Notes: generated by a model from the letters alone, not told the origin. Shown: positions 24,980-37,250, numbered from the stretch's first letter. The stretch is DNA of 64,000 bases from Polytrichum commune (GCA_950295325.1 OX485806.1:19530001-19594000), one strand, 5' to 3'. Made by a program: numbers and translations.

Positions 24980-26586
24980 TTGGAACTACTTCAAAATTTC
25001 TTGAAATCTTCTAGGAGAGTGCTTGAAGGTTTTTTCCACAAAGTCTGAAAAGCACGCAGTCCTGGGCTGCTAAAAAAACAATCGCAAAACGAAATTTGCA
25101 GATTACGATGAACTTATTAACCCCTCCAATACTCCGGAGCAGCTCGAACAGAGTGAAGAGCGAAGAATTCAGAGAGGAAGAAATGTGACAACCAGGCGAA
25201 GGAAACCCTAGTCTGTCGAGAAATGTGCAACTTCGCGTGGATTTGCCGCCGCATCTATGTTCGCCGTAGATAGTTCTGGAAGCTTCCGTAGAAGGTCCGC
25301 GAACTTCAGTAAAATGCTCTGTATTTGTGTGTGAGTAATTGGATTTTGCTCAATTTTGTGCATTTATTGAGCGTTTCTTACATCCCATAATATATCTCCT
25401 GAATCCTCGGTCAGGACACGTGTCCATTCCGATTAATTTTTCTTCTCAAATGGGGAAATGACACCTGGCAGTCTCACAATTCAGCATCCTAAACGTCTAC
25501 AGTTGGAATCTTTCATTGGACATGTGTTGGTGGCTATGTCCGGGAAGAACCAGCGGTTAATTACAGACGAACCAGTTGAAGTTGGAGACTTTCAAGAGAA
25601 TTACCGATCATTTTAGAGGAATGTATAGAAGAATATGCCTTAAATGAATAAAGAAAACCCAGAAGACATCAACATGTAACCGGTTGGATTTAGAATCACG
25701 AGGATCTTGACCGACTATGCCCCAAAATCTCCCAGGCACTGGTTGGTGGGTGTAAATCCACGTGGAAGGTACTCAATTTGTGGCACCACTGCCTCAAGTT
25801 GCAAAGCTTCCCCCCAAAAAATCACAATATAATGGTTTCAAGATTTGTGAGTTGATTTGAGTAGGCATATTTCCCTCTTTTGAATGAGGATAACATTGTG
25901 TCATTTGAAGATGAGTTGAGTGAAGGTTTGATATATATAAACCCCTTATTTAATTTCTAAATTATTGCTCCTCAAGACCATTATTTATATTTCTATTATA
26001 ATCTCCTACATTACAAAAATTCAACGTTCAAAATTTAGACTTGCAAATATCTATATAGTTTGGATTTGTCAAAAAAAACTCTAGATCTTGAGCTATATAT
26101 AGTGGCTGAAATTGAGGTCACATTTGCTTGGAAGATTTGAGGGAAATTGGGCGTGGGAAGTTAGGGGTTTAATTAGGGGAACCTCCGTGTCCTAGTTCTG
26201 CGATCTATCCAGGGTAGCGTGGCCCTTTATAATAGTGTGTTATAGGTGGGGATACTCATGGGGCACACCAAGATACAGAGCCACCAAACTCCTTATCTGC
26301 CAAGTCTGCAAGCGCTCTATCCACTCGTCATCACCCGTCATCCGAAGTTTTCTTCCTCCCTTCCATTCCATGCTTCCCCCGCCATCGCCAATCTTGCTTT
26401 CTTCTTGTCATTCCTCGGACTCGGGTGGCAGATTGCGTGTCAATTGCGTTGGGTATTTCTACATTGCTTTGCTTTGCTCTTCGATTGGGTTGAGGTGTGG
26501 AGTTCTTGATTTCTGAGCAAACCGGGAAAGACTGGGAAGGGTTTAGCAATTGGCGATTGCGCGTGTGAGGGAGTGAGTTGTGGGCC
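24980..26586. promoter_or_regulatory. Divergent intergenic region between NBP35 and the lumenal-protein gene
   Basis: About 1.6 kb separates the two start codons. An AAACCCTA telo-box-like motif sits at 25203-25210, about 225 bp upstream of the NBP35 ATG. Such motifs are common in plant housekeeping promoters. Candidate TATA-like stretches near 26091-26101 (CTATATATAG) and 26226 precede the plus-strand gene. Transcription starts cannot be fixed from sequence alone. A family A repeat occupies part of the middle. Confidence 0.4.
25545..25760 (+). repeat. Dispersed repeat family A, copy 3
   Basis: TACAGACGAACCAGTTGAAG, CGATCATTTTAGAGGAATGT, CAACATGTAACCGGTTGGAT and CCAAAATCTCCCAGG occur in the family order. 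It gives the uninterrupted sequence for the site disrupted in copy 4. Confidence 0.8.
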
Positions 26587-29500
26587 ATGGCTGCATTACC
26601 GACGATTTGTTTGTCAGCTCTGAGGGCGCTCATTCCCTGGGATTCATCGCCTTCCACCTCTTCCAATGCGCAACCTTCGACTTCGCAAGGCCCGCCCCCC
26701 TGCCCTTCCCTCTCCACCTCCACCTCTAATTCCAATTCCAGTTCCAGGAGCCAGGAGCAATTTTACTATAAGGAAGCAGCTGAGAAGTCCAAGGAGGTGA
26801 GCGATTCCCATTTGAGATCCAGTTTCTTTTAAGGATACAATTTTCCGTCTCTGCGTAAGTAATTCCTGTTGGGAGAGATTGGCTTGTCCTGCATGCGAAG
26901 TGTCTTAGGGCGAACCCCACATTCAAGCACAGCCATTCTACTTAGAAAATGACTTATGGTTCAACAGTTTGTCTACTAAGATCTGAATTGTCTTAATAAG
27001 TTCTAAATGATATGCATAATCTCTCTCCGACGAAAACTACGGTAGATAATGGCCAGGAGCAATTTTGCTAAAAGGAAGCGGCTGCGAATTGGAGGACGTG
27101 AGGAAGCAATATATAGTGGAACTCCCTTTCTCTTGGAATTCCTTTTCATGTACAGAAGGCCTTTTGTAGAACACAATTTTGTGTCTATGTAATTTTTGTT
27201 GGGAAGGGATTGGTATGTCCAACATGCGAAGAGTCGTAGGGTGAACCACACATTCAAGCACATCCATCTCACTCAGAAAATATGCATAATCTCTTTCCGA
27301 TGAAAATTACGTTCGCTAATGGCCAGGAGCAATTTTACTACTGAAGGAGGTGAGTGATTTCTATTCAGCGTTTTGTCGAACACAATTTTCTGGCTGGAAG
27401 AGATTGGCATGTCCTCCACTCGAAGTTTTTCTAAGGTTTCCTAGGGTGAACCACACATGCAAGCACGTCCACGTCACCCAGAAAATGTCTAATGGGTTCT
27501 AATGATGTGCGCATAATCTCTTTCCGATGAAAATCTCTTTACTGTAGATAATCCAAGGAGGTGAGCAAATTGCTATGGGGGCTTCAGTTCCTGCACTGGA
27601 GTCTTTTGTAGAACACAAATTTTCCGGCTGCGTAGTTTCTGTTGGGAGGTGATTTGTATGTCCTCCACCTGTGAACCACAGTCACTCACATCCACCTTGC
27701 TCAGAAAATGTCACATAGCTCAACAGACTGTCTGCTAAGTTCTAATTAATGTGGATAATCCCTTTCCGATGAAAGTCACGGTAAATTATGGCCAGGAGCA
27801 ATTTTAAGGAGGCAGCCGAGAAAGCCAAGAAGGAAACCTTTGTGAGTCTTTAAGCTTCTTTGTCGCTCAGGGTATCCTAGTTTAAATGCATGTAAATATT
27901 CTGCTTAGAAGCTGCAGAAGAATAGGTCAAATTGTTGCAACATTGTAACATTGCAAGACCACCAGTTTGTATGCAGGAGGAGGGTTAAAGTATTCGGAAC
28001 TCTCGATTTTTGATTCAACCATGGGGAATCTAATTCTCAACAAGTGGAATTTTGACAGGTCGAGTACACCAGAGATTATGATATTTCAGGGTTGCATAAG
28101 TTTGGACGTGTAGGTCTGCTTGCCGTTGCAGCTGCAGCTCTCTGCTACACGTCTGATTCGAATCCGGCTCTTGCATATCGGGTACATCCATGATGTTTTT
28201 GATTCTAGCTCTTGTGATGTGTGTGGAAGAGAATATGTTTTAGTCGAAGGATATGCAACCCTGTAAGATACTTTAAGTCAAATGGAAAGTAGTCCCTTCA
28301 GAATTCCGCACTTTGCCATTACTTGGTGGAGCAACTTCTGATGTCGCATTGAAATATTGTGTAGGGTGGTGGACCATATGGGTCAGAGGTTACCCGTGGC
28401 CAAGACTTGACTGGAAAGGATTTCAGTGGGCGGACGTTAATCAAACAGGACTTCAAAACGGTAAAATCAATCATTTTGTGGTTTCTATGATGAAAGTATC
28501 GAAAAAACAAGAGGTTGTGGTTTTAAAAAAGACATCATTTGTAACAAGCATCCCAATTGCCAAAGCCATTTGTACAATAAACAAGCAGATTTGCAAGTTC
28601 CAAGTGTGTAGCCATATGTAATGCCATTTTTCAATATATCTCACCATCTCTTTGAAGGACGGTCACTAAGTTTGTCCTGTGCTTTTTCGGCTTCTGCAGT
28701 CAATATTGCGGCAAGCAAATTTCAAGGGAGCTAAGTTGTTGGGTGCCAGTTTCTTTGACTCAGATCTGACAGGTATGTTGTATCAGACCGTTTTTTAACA
28801 TATCAAGTTTCTCCATGTCCTTTTTGAATTATTGTTCACATTTTGTTTGTAGAATGGTCTTTTATTACGATCTGTATGTAAATTAATGTGAATTTGTGGC
28901 TGCTTTTGGGTGTCACAGGAGCTGATCTCACAGACGCGGACCTTCGGGGAGCAGACTTCTCTCTAGCAAATGTAGCCAAGGTATCACCACTTTATCCGAA
29001 AGAGGTGTAGAATTTTGCAGTTGCGGGAATTATTATTTCTTAGCCAAAAGGTGGACACAAAGATTTGGGAATGTCATGTTTCCTTATATAATTCATCAAC
29101 CAGTGTTCATGGTTCATTGTTGTACTAATGTTGGACAGTAATTGCAGGCTAATCTGACCAATGCCATTTTGGAGGGTGCTTTGGTAACGGGAAACACTTC
29201 ATTCAAGGGTGCAGTGATCACCGGTGCTGGTAGGTTCTATTTTATATAAAAGTGACTGCGAAATCAAAGGTCTTGGGACAAAATTAGAAAAGTCACTTTT
29301 GTATTTTATTTTATTTTCCCCAAGAGCTTGGGTTCTGACTATGCGTGATGCCAACACTTCTGTTTGGTTTGAATGGTATCAATAGCTAGGGTAAACTAGC
29401 AATTAGATGGCTTAGGATGGAGCTTTTGCAATAGAGTCTGGGTTGATTTCGGTTATGTATTATCAGCCAAATTCGTATATTCTATGTGCTCATTGTTCAA

Positions 29501-29747
29501 TTTTTTTTTTTAATATGTGGAACAGACTTTACTGAGGTGGGCTGGAGGGATGACCAAAGGAAGGAACTCTGCAAATCTGCCGACGGGTTTGTGCTCATTA
29601 CAAACTTTTCTTTATTGATTCCTTTAATATACAGAAACTTACATTTCAAGAGTATACAGGTTTCTCCACTAAGTGTGGGCTGTCAATTGTAGAGCTCGTC
29701 CACTTGAAGTATCAAAATCAAGAACGGAACTGTCTGAATGTGTTTAG
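26587..29747 (+). CDS. Thylakoid lumenal 15 kDa-type pentapeptide-repeat protein (8 exons)
   Basis: Exons are 26587-26796, 28059-28181, 28365-28460, 28700-28772, 28919-28980, 29148-29229, 29526-29586 and 29693-29747. All junctions are GT-AG and in phase, with a total of 762 nt (253 aa). The N-terminal 70 residues are Ser/Pro-rich, like a chloroplast transit peptide. Exon 2 adds a hydrophobic stretch, VGLLAVAAAALCY, ending in PALAY. This is a thylakoid-transfer signal with a likely AXA cleavage site and no twin arginine. The mature part begins GGGPYGSEVTRGQDLTGKDF and continues in pentapeptide repeats: ADLTD, ADLRG, ADFSL, ANVAK, ANLTN. The C-terminal tail reads WRDDQRKELCKSADG and ends in ECV. 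This matches the Arabidopsis protein At2g44920 (thylakoid lumenal 15 kDa protein 1), recognised from memory. Its exact role in the lumen is unclear. Intron 1 holds four decayed copies of the exon 1 end. Confidence 0.93.
26749..27845 (+). repeat. Five-unit tandem array: exon 1 end plus four intronic copies
   Basis: The unit begins with GCCAGGAGCAATTTTA at 26751 (in exon 1) and recurs at about 27053, 27323 and 27792. A fourth intronic unit near 27550 has lost this block but keeps CCAAGGAGGTGAGC. Spacing is about 230-300 bp. Each unit runs through exon 1 end, donor, and an intron part with GAACACAATTTT and CTTTCCGATGAAAAT. Donor-like GAG|GTGAG sites survive at about 27350 and 27561. The last unit contains an open 33-nt segment, 27809-27841, flanked by AAG and GTGAGT. 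It would encode EAAEKAKKETF in frame. Confidence 0.88.
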
Positions 29748-31142
29748 GTTGGTGATTTATAGAATCGACTTTCAGTTTATATGTAATACAATAATTCATC
29801 GATCAATGCCATGCTGAAGGCTGTATGTAGGTAACATCCTTGTTGAGATTTTATAAAATAGAGTTATCTGGAAAGCCTCCGAGCCAAAGTCTGGGTGAGT
29901 TGGCTCAAAGGTGAGTTTGACAGCTTATGCTTAGGTCCCCCAAGTTCTGTTCAGGCTTAAATCAACATCCTAAAAGAGTGGGACCTGAATGTAATAAAAT
30001 TGGCTTTCTAGCATGTCATTCTAGGATTGGTGGGCCAAGTGAGCCTTGCATAGGCTGATCCGGGATTTAGGGCGATGGTTTCTACGGGTGCATCCTATTT
30101 CAAATCCTAAAGTTCTCTCAAGGTTTTTTGGATCGAAAGAGGAGGTCCAGGGAGTTTCACCTAACTTTCAAAATAAGGCTGCAACAAGTCTTAGTTGAAA
30201 AGTTCCTCAAAGAGGCACCAAATTCCGAGTTTGGTCTTTCTTTGAGGGACATTGCAGATAACTCTAATAGTTCTTCATGTTGAAGACTGGAGAAGTAAAC
30301 ATATCTCCACCCAGGTCAAATTTTATTGGCCTTTTGGTCCACCCTCATGTCTGGAGGTTGATCATCTGCATATGCTTTCATTGGCAGGACAAATCCGGTG
30401 ACCGGAAACTCAACACGGGAGACACTACTTTGTGACTAAATATGTGGGCAGCAAGTTGAGTTTTGCAATATCCAAACAATGGTTCCTGTGCCAGAAGAAC
30501 TCGAGGTGCTCCGAAGGCTGCCAAGAATTCAAAGTTTTTAAATGCAGTTAGTTTCTTGCCTCAGGTGTGTCCAAGACAACATGTGTCCAAGACAAGGCTA
30601 CAATTTATTTAAGTAGTAAAGTTTCAGGGACACATAAAAAGCTAGGTCCTGACGTTGATCTTCCGGGCTTTTTATGAATTTTGATACCACGTGTTGTCCT
30701 GGTTGCAAGAAAATTTCTGTTTCAATTCTGCTGTCTTCAAGTTTTGCATCACTGTTAACGTCAATGAAGCTTATTAGACATTCTAGCAAGGAGGTAATCT
30801 CTTACAGTCTCTTCTCAAGGGCCACAACATTCTTCAGCCATTGTACAGCTCACTCTTTGTAGGGAATGATATTTTTTGATATCATAGAATAAACATGTCT
30901 TGATTTGGAAGATTAGAACATGTCACTCCTTGCTCCGGCTTCTATTCAAATGGGACAATCTCCTGAGGAGAAATTAGACACTGGAAGGGCAGTTAGGAAA
31001 GTGGCAGGCATACTCTATACAAATGGAAAAGGGTGAAGAATGTTGTTGTAGAATGTTATGGCACAGGGTTTGGAAACATGCTATCATTAACAGACTGGTT
31101 GGTGTTCTGTGGTTGTGAAGATAGTACCCCTGGTTTGCATAT
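29748..31142. other. Intergenic stretch downstream of the lumenal-protein gene
   Basis: The first 150 bp probably include the 3' UTR. A segment at about 30130-30270 resembles 63205-63360: both have a GTTTCAC-TAAC/CAAC-TTTCAAAAT block, TTCCTCAAAGA and AACTCTA. That makes it a dispersed repeat (family H). No gene is seen; a 63-codon minus-strand ORF at 30598-30789 is not recognised. Confidence 0.5.
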
Positions 31143-31530
31143 TAAGGTATGTGGGTGTTATTTGGTTCATTGTACATGTTCTCCAACTCCTACCGATTAG
31201 ATCTACACAAGGAATTTGTATTGCATTAGCTAATCTTTGATGAAGCATCAGCAAAAAATGGATTGAAAATCAAATCTCCCCGGATTCAGCTATGGTTATC
31301 GAAAGTGCATGTTTATTGATTCCCCATGTTTGTTAATTGATTACCTAGGTCGTCCCAATCGTGTTTACTATTGAGTCTTGTGGAATAGTCAATAAGTTTT
31401 GAAGACATAGTCCAATCTCTTTTAAACATGTGTCTTTATGGTGTTTGTTCTTGATCTGCACCAAACCACACACCAATCAAATATAGGTGCCCGATTAAGG
31501 AAAGTAGCTGAATAATACATGCGCAACTTA
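31143..31530 (+). mobile_element. MITE-like element, family G, copy 1
   Basis: The left end TAAGGTATGTGGGTGTTATT mirrors the right end, which reverse-complemented is TAAGTTGCGCATGTATTATT. The interior shares CACATAGTCCAATCTCTTTT-like and CAAATATAGGTG phrases with family F. It is about 388 bp and non-coding. Confidence 0.75.
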
Positions 31531-31989
31531 GACCAGAGGTGCACAATGCATGTCTAAGAATTGATGCAATTAAAAGTGGACACATCAACTACGTTGTGCC
31601 TATGGCTGTGGGGTTGTATTTTTTTCAACTCACATGATGAAGCCTCTTTTAGAGTTGGTGCATAAGCTCTACGATTCTAGCGTGATTTTGTTGTTTTTGT
31701 TGTCTATGATTCTTCTCACATCAACACCTTGTGTTCCTTAGGATGTGTTCGACTGACAATTTTATGACTCTTAGCATTTTATTTCTTTATTCACTATGAC
31801 TGGGTATATTTGACTTGGTATCATGTATGACTAGGACAATCTTTATTGAAAAGGGATAGAACTTACTGGTCTGTGCTTATCAAATATACTATACTTCAAT
31901 CTTATTTCATGGAACAAGGATGCCTCTAAAGGTGAATCATCAAAGGAGGTTCTTCTTGAATATATGTGGCCGTATTGCAATCGCTTTTA

Positions 31990-32312
31990 ACTCCACATAC
32001 TCTTTCGACCATTGGATCGATTAGGGAATTGTCTCATCCATTTAGCAAATGCAATGATCCATGCAAATTGTCATTCCGAGTTTCAAAATCGGAGTCAAGA
32101 TGCCAAAGTTGTCGCATATGAAAGTGAAATACTCTTTCATTTCAAGTGACCTACCAGTTGTATCAAGGGTTGAACCTAGAATGATTAGTATGTTTTGAAC
32201 ACATATGTAGATCAATCTTATCATGGGGCTTACGTGGTCATTTAAATTAACAAATCATGCTTTAACCACTCCGAAATATAGGTTTCTAATTAAGAACATA
32301 AGGCCCACACAC
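31990..32312 (+). repeat. Dispersed repeat family F, copy
   Basis: It carries GATTAGGGAATTGTCTCAT, AAATTGTCATTCCGAGTTT, a diverged GAACACATATGTAGATCAAT block and a TACGTGGTCATT block. Confidence 0.7.
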
Positions 32313-33589
32313 CTTATACATGATTTTCTTGGGATGAGGATGACATATAGAGGACAACGTTCAATATTATTGTACATGTGAGCAAGAAATTGGTGTGAAC
32401 AAGATCTAAGTTTATCCAAGGAATAAGAGCTCATGTCAATATTACTCTTTATCCTCTTTGTTGTTACTTGTACAAGGTTCTCCCTAGGTGGGAATGAATC
32501 AATAACTAAGCACCTCTACAAACTCTCATGCCAGAATGTGTAAACTACAATGGGCTAGTCACCTTGCAATTGGAGTATGTGAATTGTCTCATATTTCTTA
32601 CTACATATATGCAAATAATTCCTTGAAAATCCAGATAATGTCCAAAAGCTAAATTAAACGCTTAATGTGATAATGAAGGTGGTATTTCCAAGAACCGTAT
32701 TTATATTTATATTTATAATTATTTTACTGAAATCAACATTGTCGATGTTCAAGCAAACTTTGCAGTGAAGTGGCAACCATTGTTTGGGGCCCACATCCTC
32801 ACATGAGCTACCAACACAACAAGAACATGACCAATTCCCAATTCAACGTATTTTTGGCACTTTCTAATCATCTTTGAATACATTGTTCAAATGTCTTTAG
32901 GTAGATATATGCATTTTTGATGTTTATAAGGATGTTGCTCGTGGATGAACGAGGTAGATATGGTCAATGAAGGACATATATAATCATCCATCAACCAAAC
33001 AATGATTGCTTGGGAAGTTAAGGTTGAATTTTTGTTGATGCGAATGTGGATGAAAAAGCCAAGTTCCATCCCATAGATATTTGGAGATCGCATCGGATTG
33101 ATATGAATTTTCAAAGGTGAAATCCAGGGAGCCATACCGTGGTTACATACGCCTCCCCTGGTTGCATTGGCTATTGAGTCCATAATGGTTAACAAATTCT
33201 GAATATGTAGTCCAATCTCCTTTTAACATGTAGTCCAACACAACATGCCTTCCTCTTATATGACAATTAAAAGGAATATTAGTTGGTCACGTGGCACAAT
33301 GCATTCAAAGCTTATTGAAATGCCTTCAAATCCCATGTAATTCCCAACCCTGAAAAGAAAACGAAAGATTTCCAAAAAAGAAAGCCTCTTACAAATTTAC
33401 AAAACAAAATTCGGTGGAGTGTTTAACTGAAGAGATATAATTCTCTCTATGTGCTTGCCTAACTTCCCGATGGTATTGTGCTCTTGTCTCTATTGCTTTA
33501 TTGATATCTTAATACTTCAAAAAATGACATCCTATTTCTCTATTTAGAGGAAAACATTTTCATTGTATAGTTGTAGATCTTGTCCTAGA
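32313..33589. other. Intergenic stretch, no gene seen
   Basis: A 102-codon minus-strand ORF at 32887-33195 has no recognisable motif and lies in repeat-like DNA, so it is not called. The stretch is otherwise featureless. Confidence 0.5.
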
Positions 33590-33725
33590 ATGGTGTCTAG
33601 ATATTGAGGATTTTGTCCAATCTCATCGTGACATATGTCTTTTTTGTGTTTATTCTTAGTTACAAGTCTTGTCATATACCACCCAAAATAAGACGAGTGA
33701 CCACATATGATCCACAAACTTAATG
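33590..33725 (+). repeat. Family F fragment
   Basis: It has GTCCAATCTCATCGTGACAT, GTCTTTTTTGTGT, CAAGTCTTGTCATATACCAC and GAGTGACCACATA. Confidence 0.75.
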
Positions 33726-33944
33726 TGAATTAAACTCATGTAAGTTGCCATGACACCATACAACGTGCAAGTTTGAAAAGGCACATCTCCACCTAAAATC
33801 AATTTCCACGTCATCTTTTGAGATGTTCCAACCAATCACATGATGGCATGTGACAATATTATTTTGTACACCTCATGCATGGACCACAATATGTGGCCTA
33901 GTTGTAGGCACCTCTAGCCCCATAGACAATGTTGAATCCAACCT

Positions 33945-34260
33945 CTTGGTTGTTGGATTGGATTAGGAATTGTCTCATGCAAATTAGGAAGATTGTCCTT
34001 TAAAGTTCAACATTGGAGTTAAGATGCAAAGATTATAGGAGGTCTAAGTGGATTCTCTTCTCTATGAGTGATCACATAAATAGGCCCTCCCAATTTTGTA
34101 AACAATTCAACTTAGAATGGTGTTTAGATTGCAAGCACATAGTCCAATCTCAATATGACACATGTTTTTTTGATATTCATTCTTAACGACAAGCCTTATC
34201 ATAGAACATCCAAATGTAGGGTCTGATTAAGAAGAGTGACCACATACAATAGAACGGCCT
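33945..34260 (+). repeat. Dispersed repeat family F, copy
   Basis: It carries GATTAGGAATTGTCTCATGC, CACATAGTCCAATCTCAATA and AAGAAGAGTGACCACATACA. Confidence 0.8.
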
Positions 34261-34649
34261 ATTACAGTTACTTCCAGGATGTTTGGCTTCTTTTGATGTG
34301 CATTCTATATAGGAAATAAATTTTCTCCAAGGCCAAAGAAGCCTATTCTAGTGTAGCAAGAGTTTCCTACAATATAATCAACATGATAGGAACAAAATAT
34401 TGCACAAAATTAAATTTCATAAGAATATAATGAAGGTGACTAAGCCTCCATTTGTGATGAATTTTCAAAGAGCTTATATGTATACAATCTACTCAAGTTG
34501 TTATATAGGTGTGCCTATAGTGATTATTGTTCAACATGTGTCAGTCTTTAGCCATTTCCACCAATGAGCCATGGTATCATTCCTTCGAATAATATCAACA
34601 ATGTTTGTTTTGGGAGGAAATTGAACCATTTTCATCCAAGTGCAGGTGT

Positions 34650-35890
34650 GTGAATAAGGTTGGTGTTTGATTAAGACATGTCTAAGGTACATGGACCTTG
34701 CTCGGTTACATTTCTTGATCACACACATGTATTTGAGTGGTGTGTGGTTAGGTATTGATCTACAAACATGCACCAGAAAGACGTGTTTGAAAAGAGATTG
34801 GACTACATGCTTAGATTTTTTAACCATTCTAGGCTCAATTATTGTCGCCCTGACATGACACTTGCGGGGAATGGACCTTGGGTGACGCCCAAGTCCTGCG
34901 AGGCGACAAGACGATGGCCACCCACATGGGGGGCAGCTAAGCACATGCGTGACGCTAAAGAGGTGTTGAGGGACCACATTGAGCCTTATGAAGACTAAGT
35001 GTGGGGGTTGTCCCAAGAGGAGTTAAGCATTGCCTCCAAAGGACAAACATGCTCTTTCAATTGCTTAATATCAAGATCTTATCCGATTGGGGCGATTAAA
35101 CTACCATGCCAAGGCATTTTCAAAGTTTTTTCCCAAAAATGTAAAGATTGTCCTAATCAAACAGGGACGCAACCTACAAAGCCCGTCAAAGTATGTGGGA
35201 GTGTTAGCCCCAAAATGGGAAGCAATTGGCCTCACTTTAGGGTGGACATTCCATTCTTTGATAGTGAGGTGGGGCCCCTATATAGAGGATTGGAAACTTA
35301 TATGAATGTGGTAAGGGTAATGAAGTCATGGGGAGGTGTCCTGAGACTTCCCCCACATCCTAAGACTAGTGTAGTGAGTCTCGGTGGAGCCATTTGGGCT
35401 CCATAGCGACCTGCACTGATGGCAAGGGCATGTCCCGAACCCCCGAGTTGCAATTAAGGGTCTCGAGGCTAGTGAATGGTAACATTAGTTTTGTTGGGAG
35501 TTTGAGGCATGTTCCTAGGACCGCAAGTCGGAATGAAAACTGACTCAAAACCTTGTTAAAATGGGGGTCCACAACATCTCCTAGTAGGGCATATGCCGTT
35601 TAGGAACTGGGACTAACTTGTGCATGACATTGGCTGTGCAAAGTCAATGGCATCGGGAATCCATTGAGTCCCACTTGACAACAACCTCTAAATGAAGTGT
35701 GGGTTTGGGTTGTGACCTCGACAATCAACATAATTGGGGGAATCTATATGACCATCTAATGAACTCAAGAATATTCACTTTGATAGTGAATAAGGTCTTA
35801 TACAAGCTCTGAACATTACGAGGAAAATGACTACGATCACGATTTGGAATCGTCAATCATCTTGCACTACACTAACTATTCTTATCAGTG
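34650..35890 (-). repeat. Dispersed repeat family F, copy split by an LTR-like insertion
   Basis: The two parts, 34650-34842 and 35724-35890, together match the uninterrupted reverse-orientation copy at 45.9-46.1 kb. Left: AGAGATTGGACTACATGCTT. Right: ATATGACCATCTAATGAACT. Confidence 0.75.
34843..35723. mobile_element. Solo-LTR-like insertion (881 bp)
   Basis: It begins TGTCGCCCTGAC and ends GACCTCGACA. These are the TG...CA ends of an LTR, with a 5-bp inverted repeat TGTCG/CGACA. It interrupts a family F copy. The flanking pentamers ATTAT and ATCAA do not match, so a target duplication is not shown. A plus-strand ORF at 34999-35406 has no retroviral domain that I can recognise. There is no second LTR and no gag-pol. 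Confidence 0.5.
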
Positions 35891-36304
35891 TGGATGGAAG
35901 ATTAGCATGGAGCACACTAATTTTCTAGTCAAGGTGAAAATAACGTGAATCCAAGAACATGGGTCTTCCCCTAAGTCTTCCTAAAGACTTTTGACCAACA
36001 CATCGAATATTAATTATGGGACAAAAGTAGCACACAAAAATTAATCAACCACATTGATTTTCTTGCAAAACCAATTAATGTGGCCCATATTAATTCTCGT
36101 TATGAGAATTACCGTGGGCTCTAGAAAATTTCTTGTCACCATTAGGTCTATTTAGTGCAGTTGCACGTTTCATTCCTTACGAGAGGTGAGGGGGGGGGGG
36201 GGGAGAGAGAGAGAAAAAAAAGTGCCCATTTAAGGCCCACTTACCATCAGCTAATGTGGTCATATAATGCTTTCTTTTTTTTGGGTATCAAATTTATACA
36301 TATC

Positions 36305-37250
36305 AATGAACAGGGAGAACCAATTGCTAGTTACAGATGAACCGGTTGAGTTTGAGAAATGACTAGTTAAAGGTCAAGACTTTTGGAATATTACCGATCA
36401 TTTTATTGGAATTTATAAAAATATATCCCAATTTAATGAAGAAAGTCGAAAGATGTCAACATGCATAACAATTTTAGATCCATAACAATGTTATGTGCTC
36501 GGGGAGGTCATTGGCGAAAATCATAGAAACAACATGCGATCGAAAATGAGGTCTAATATATTCATTATAAACAAATTTTGCAAAAAACGTACATATAATA
36601 TATAGGGGGTTTTTAAATAATGAAACATGTTTACATATAAAATACCATCACATATAATGGCCTCTTTTATTTAGTCAATACATGTAAAATAACGTGAAAA
36701 CAATTACTAGGGGTAGTGGGTCTAGGATAGGGTCTGTGCTAGTGGATGAAAAGAGGTAATTTTTTGTTGAAAAAAATTGGATGGATGACTTCGCAGGCTG
36801 GCTAGCTTGAACGTTACTAAACCAACATATCCAATATGGAGTTAATGTTCTCTACCTACGTGCTGGGAGGGAAAATTTCAGCGTGTTGTTTGAATTGCAA
36901 TCTTCTTTCCAATTTTCTTTGGCATTATAAGTAAAATAGGGTATTTTAAGATGATTCCCCCAAAAAATTATAATTATTGATAGGATGTATCTAAATACAA
37001 GCATTTACCTTTATTTTGAAAAGAACCATACCTTATAATCTTTTTTGCAAGGTAAATAAGTCCTGAGCGCACGTGTATGCATTAATATAAGAGGGAGTGA
37101 CCTCCCTGAGGTTATGATGTGAGACTGATAAAATTCCACATAATATATCCCAGATATTTCCCACATTATGTGTAACCGGTTGGACTTGGAAACACTAGGA
37201 TATTGACCGAGTATGCCAAAATTCTCCCTAGATGCTCTTGGGCACTACAC
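36305..37250 (+). repeat. Dispersed repeat family A, copy 4, split by an insertion
   Basis: The left part, 36305-36463, has TTACAGATGAACCGGTTGAG and CGATCATTTTATTGGAAT. The right part, 37171-37250, has TGTAACCGGTTGGACTTGGA and AAAATTCTCCCTAG. In copy 3 the two parts are contiguous at CAACATGTAACC. Confidence 0.75.
36464..37170. mobile_element. Unclassified insertion inside family A copy 4 (about 707 bp)
   Basis: The boundaries come from comparison with the uninterrupted family A copies. The inserted DNA begins CATAACAATT and ends CACATTATG, so CATAA/TTATG could be a short 5-bp TIR. The duplicated base pair TG (or ATG) may be the target site. It has no coding capacity. Confidence 0.45.

Noticed and set aside
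32887-33195. 102-codon minus-strand ORF
   Set aside because: No recognisable motif. It sits among decayed repeats and has no gene context.
34999-35406. 135-codon plus-strand ORF as a retroelement gag
   Set aside because: It lies inside the solo-LTR-like segment and has no zinc knuckle or other gag, protease or polymerase motif that I can see.
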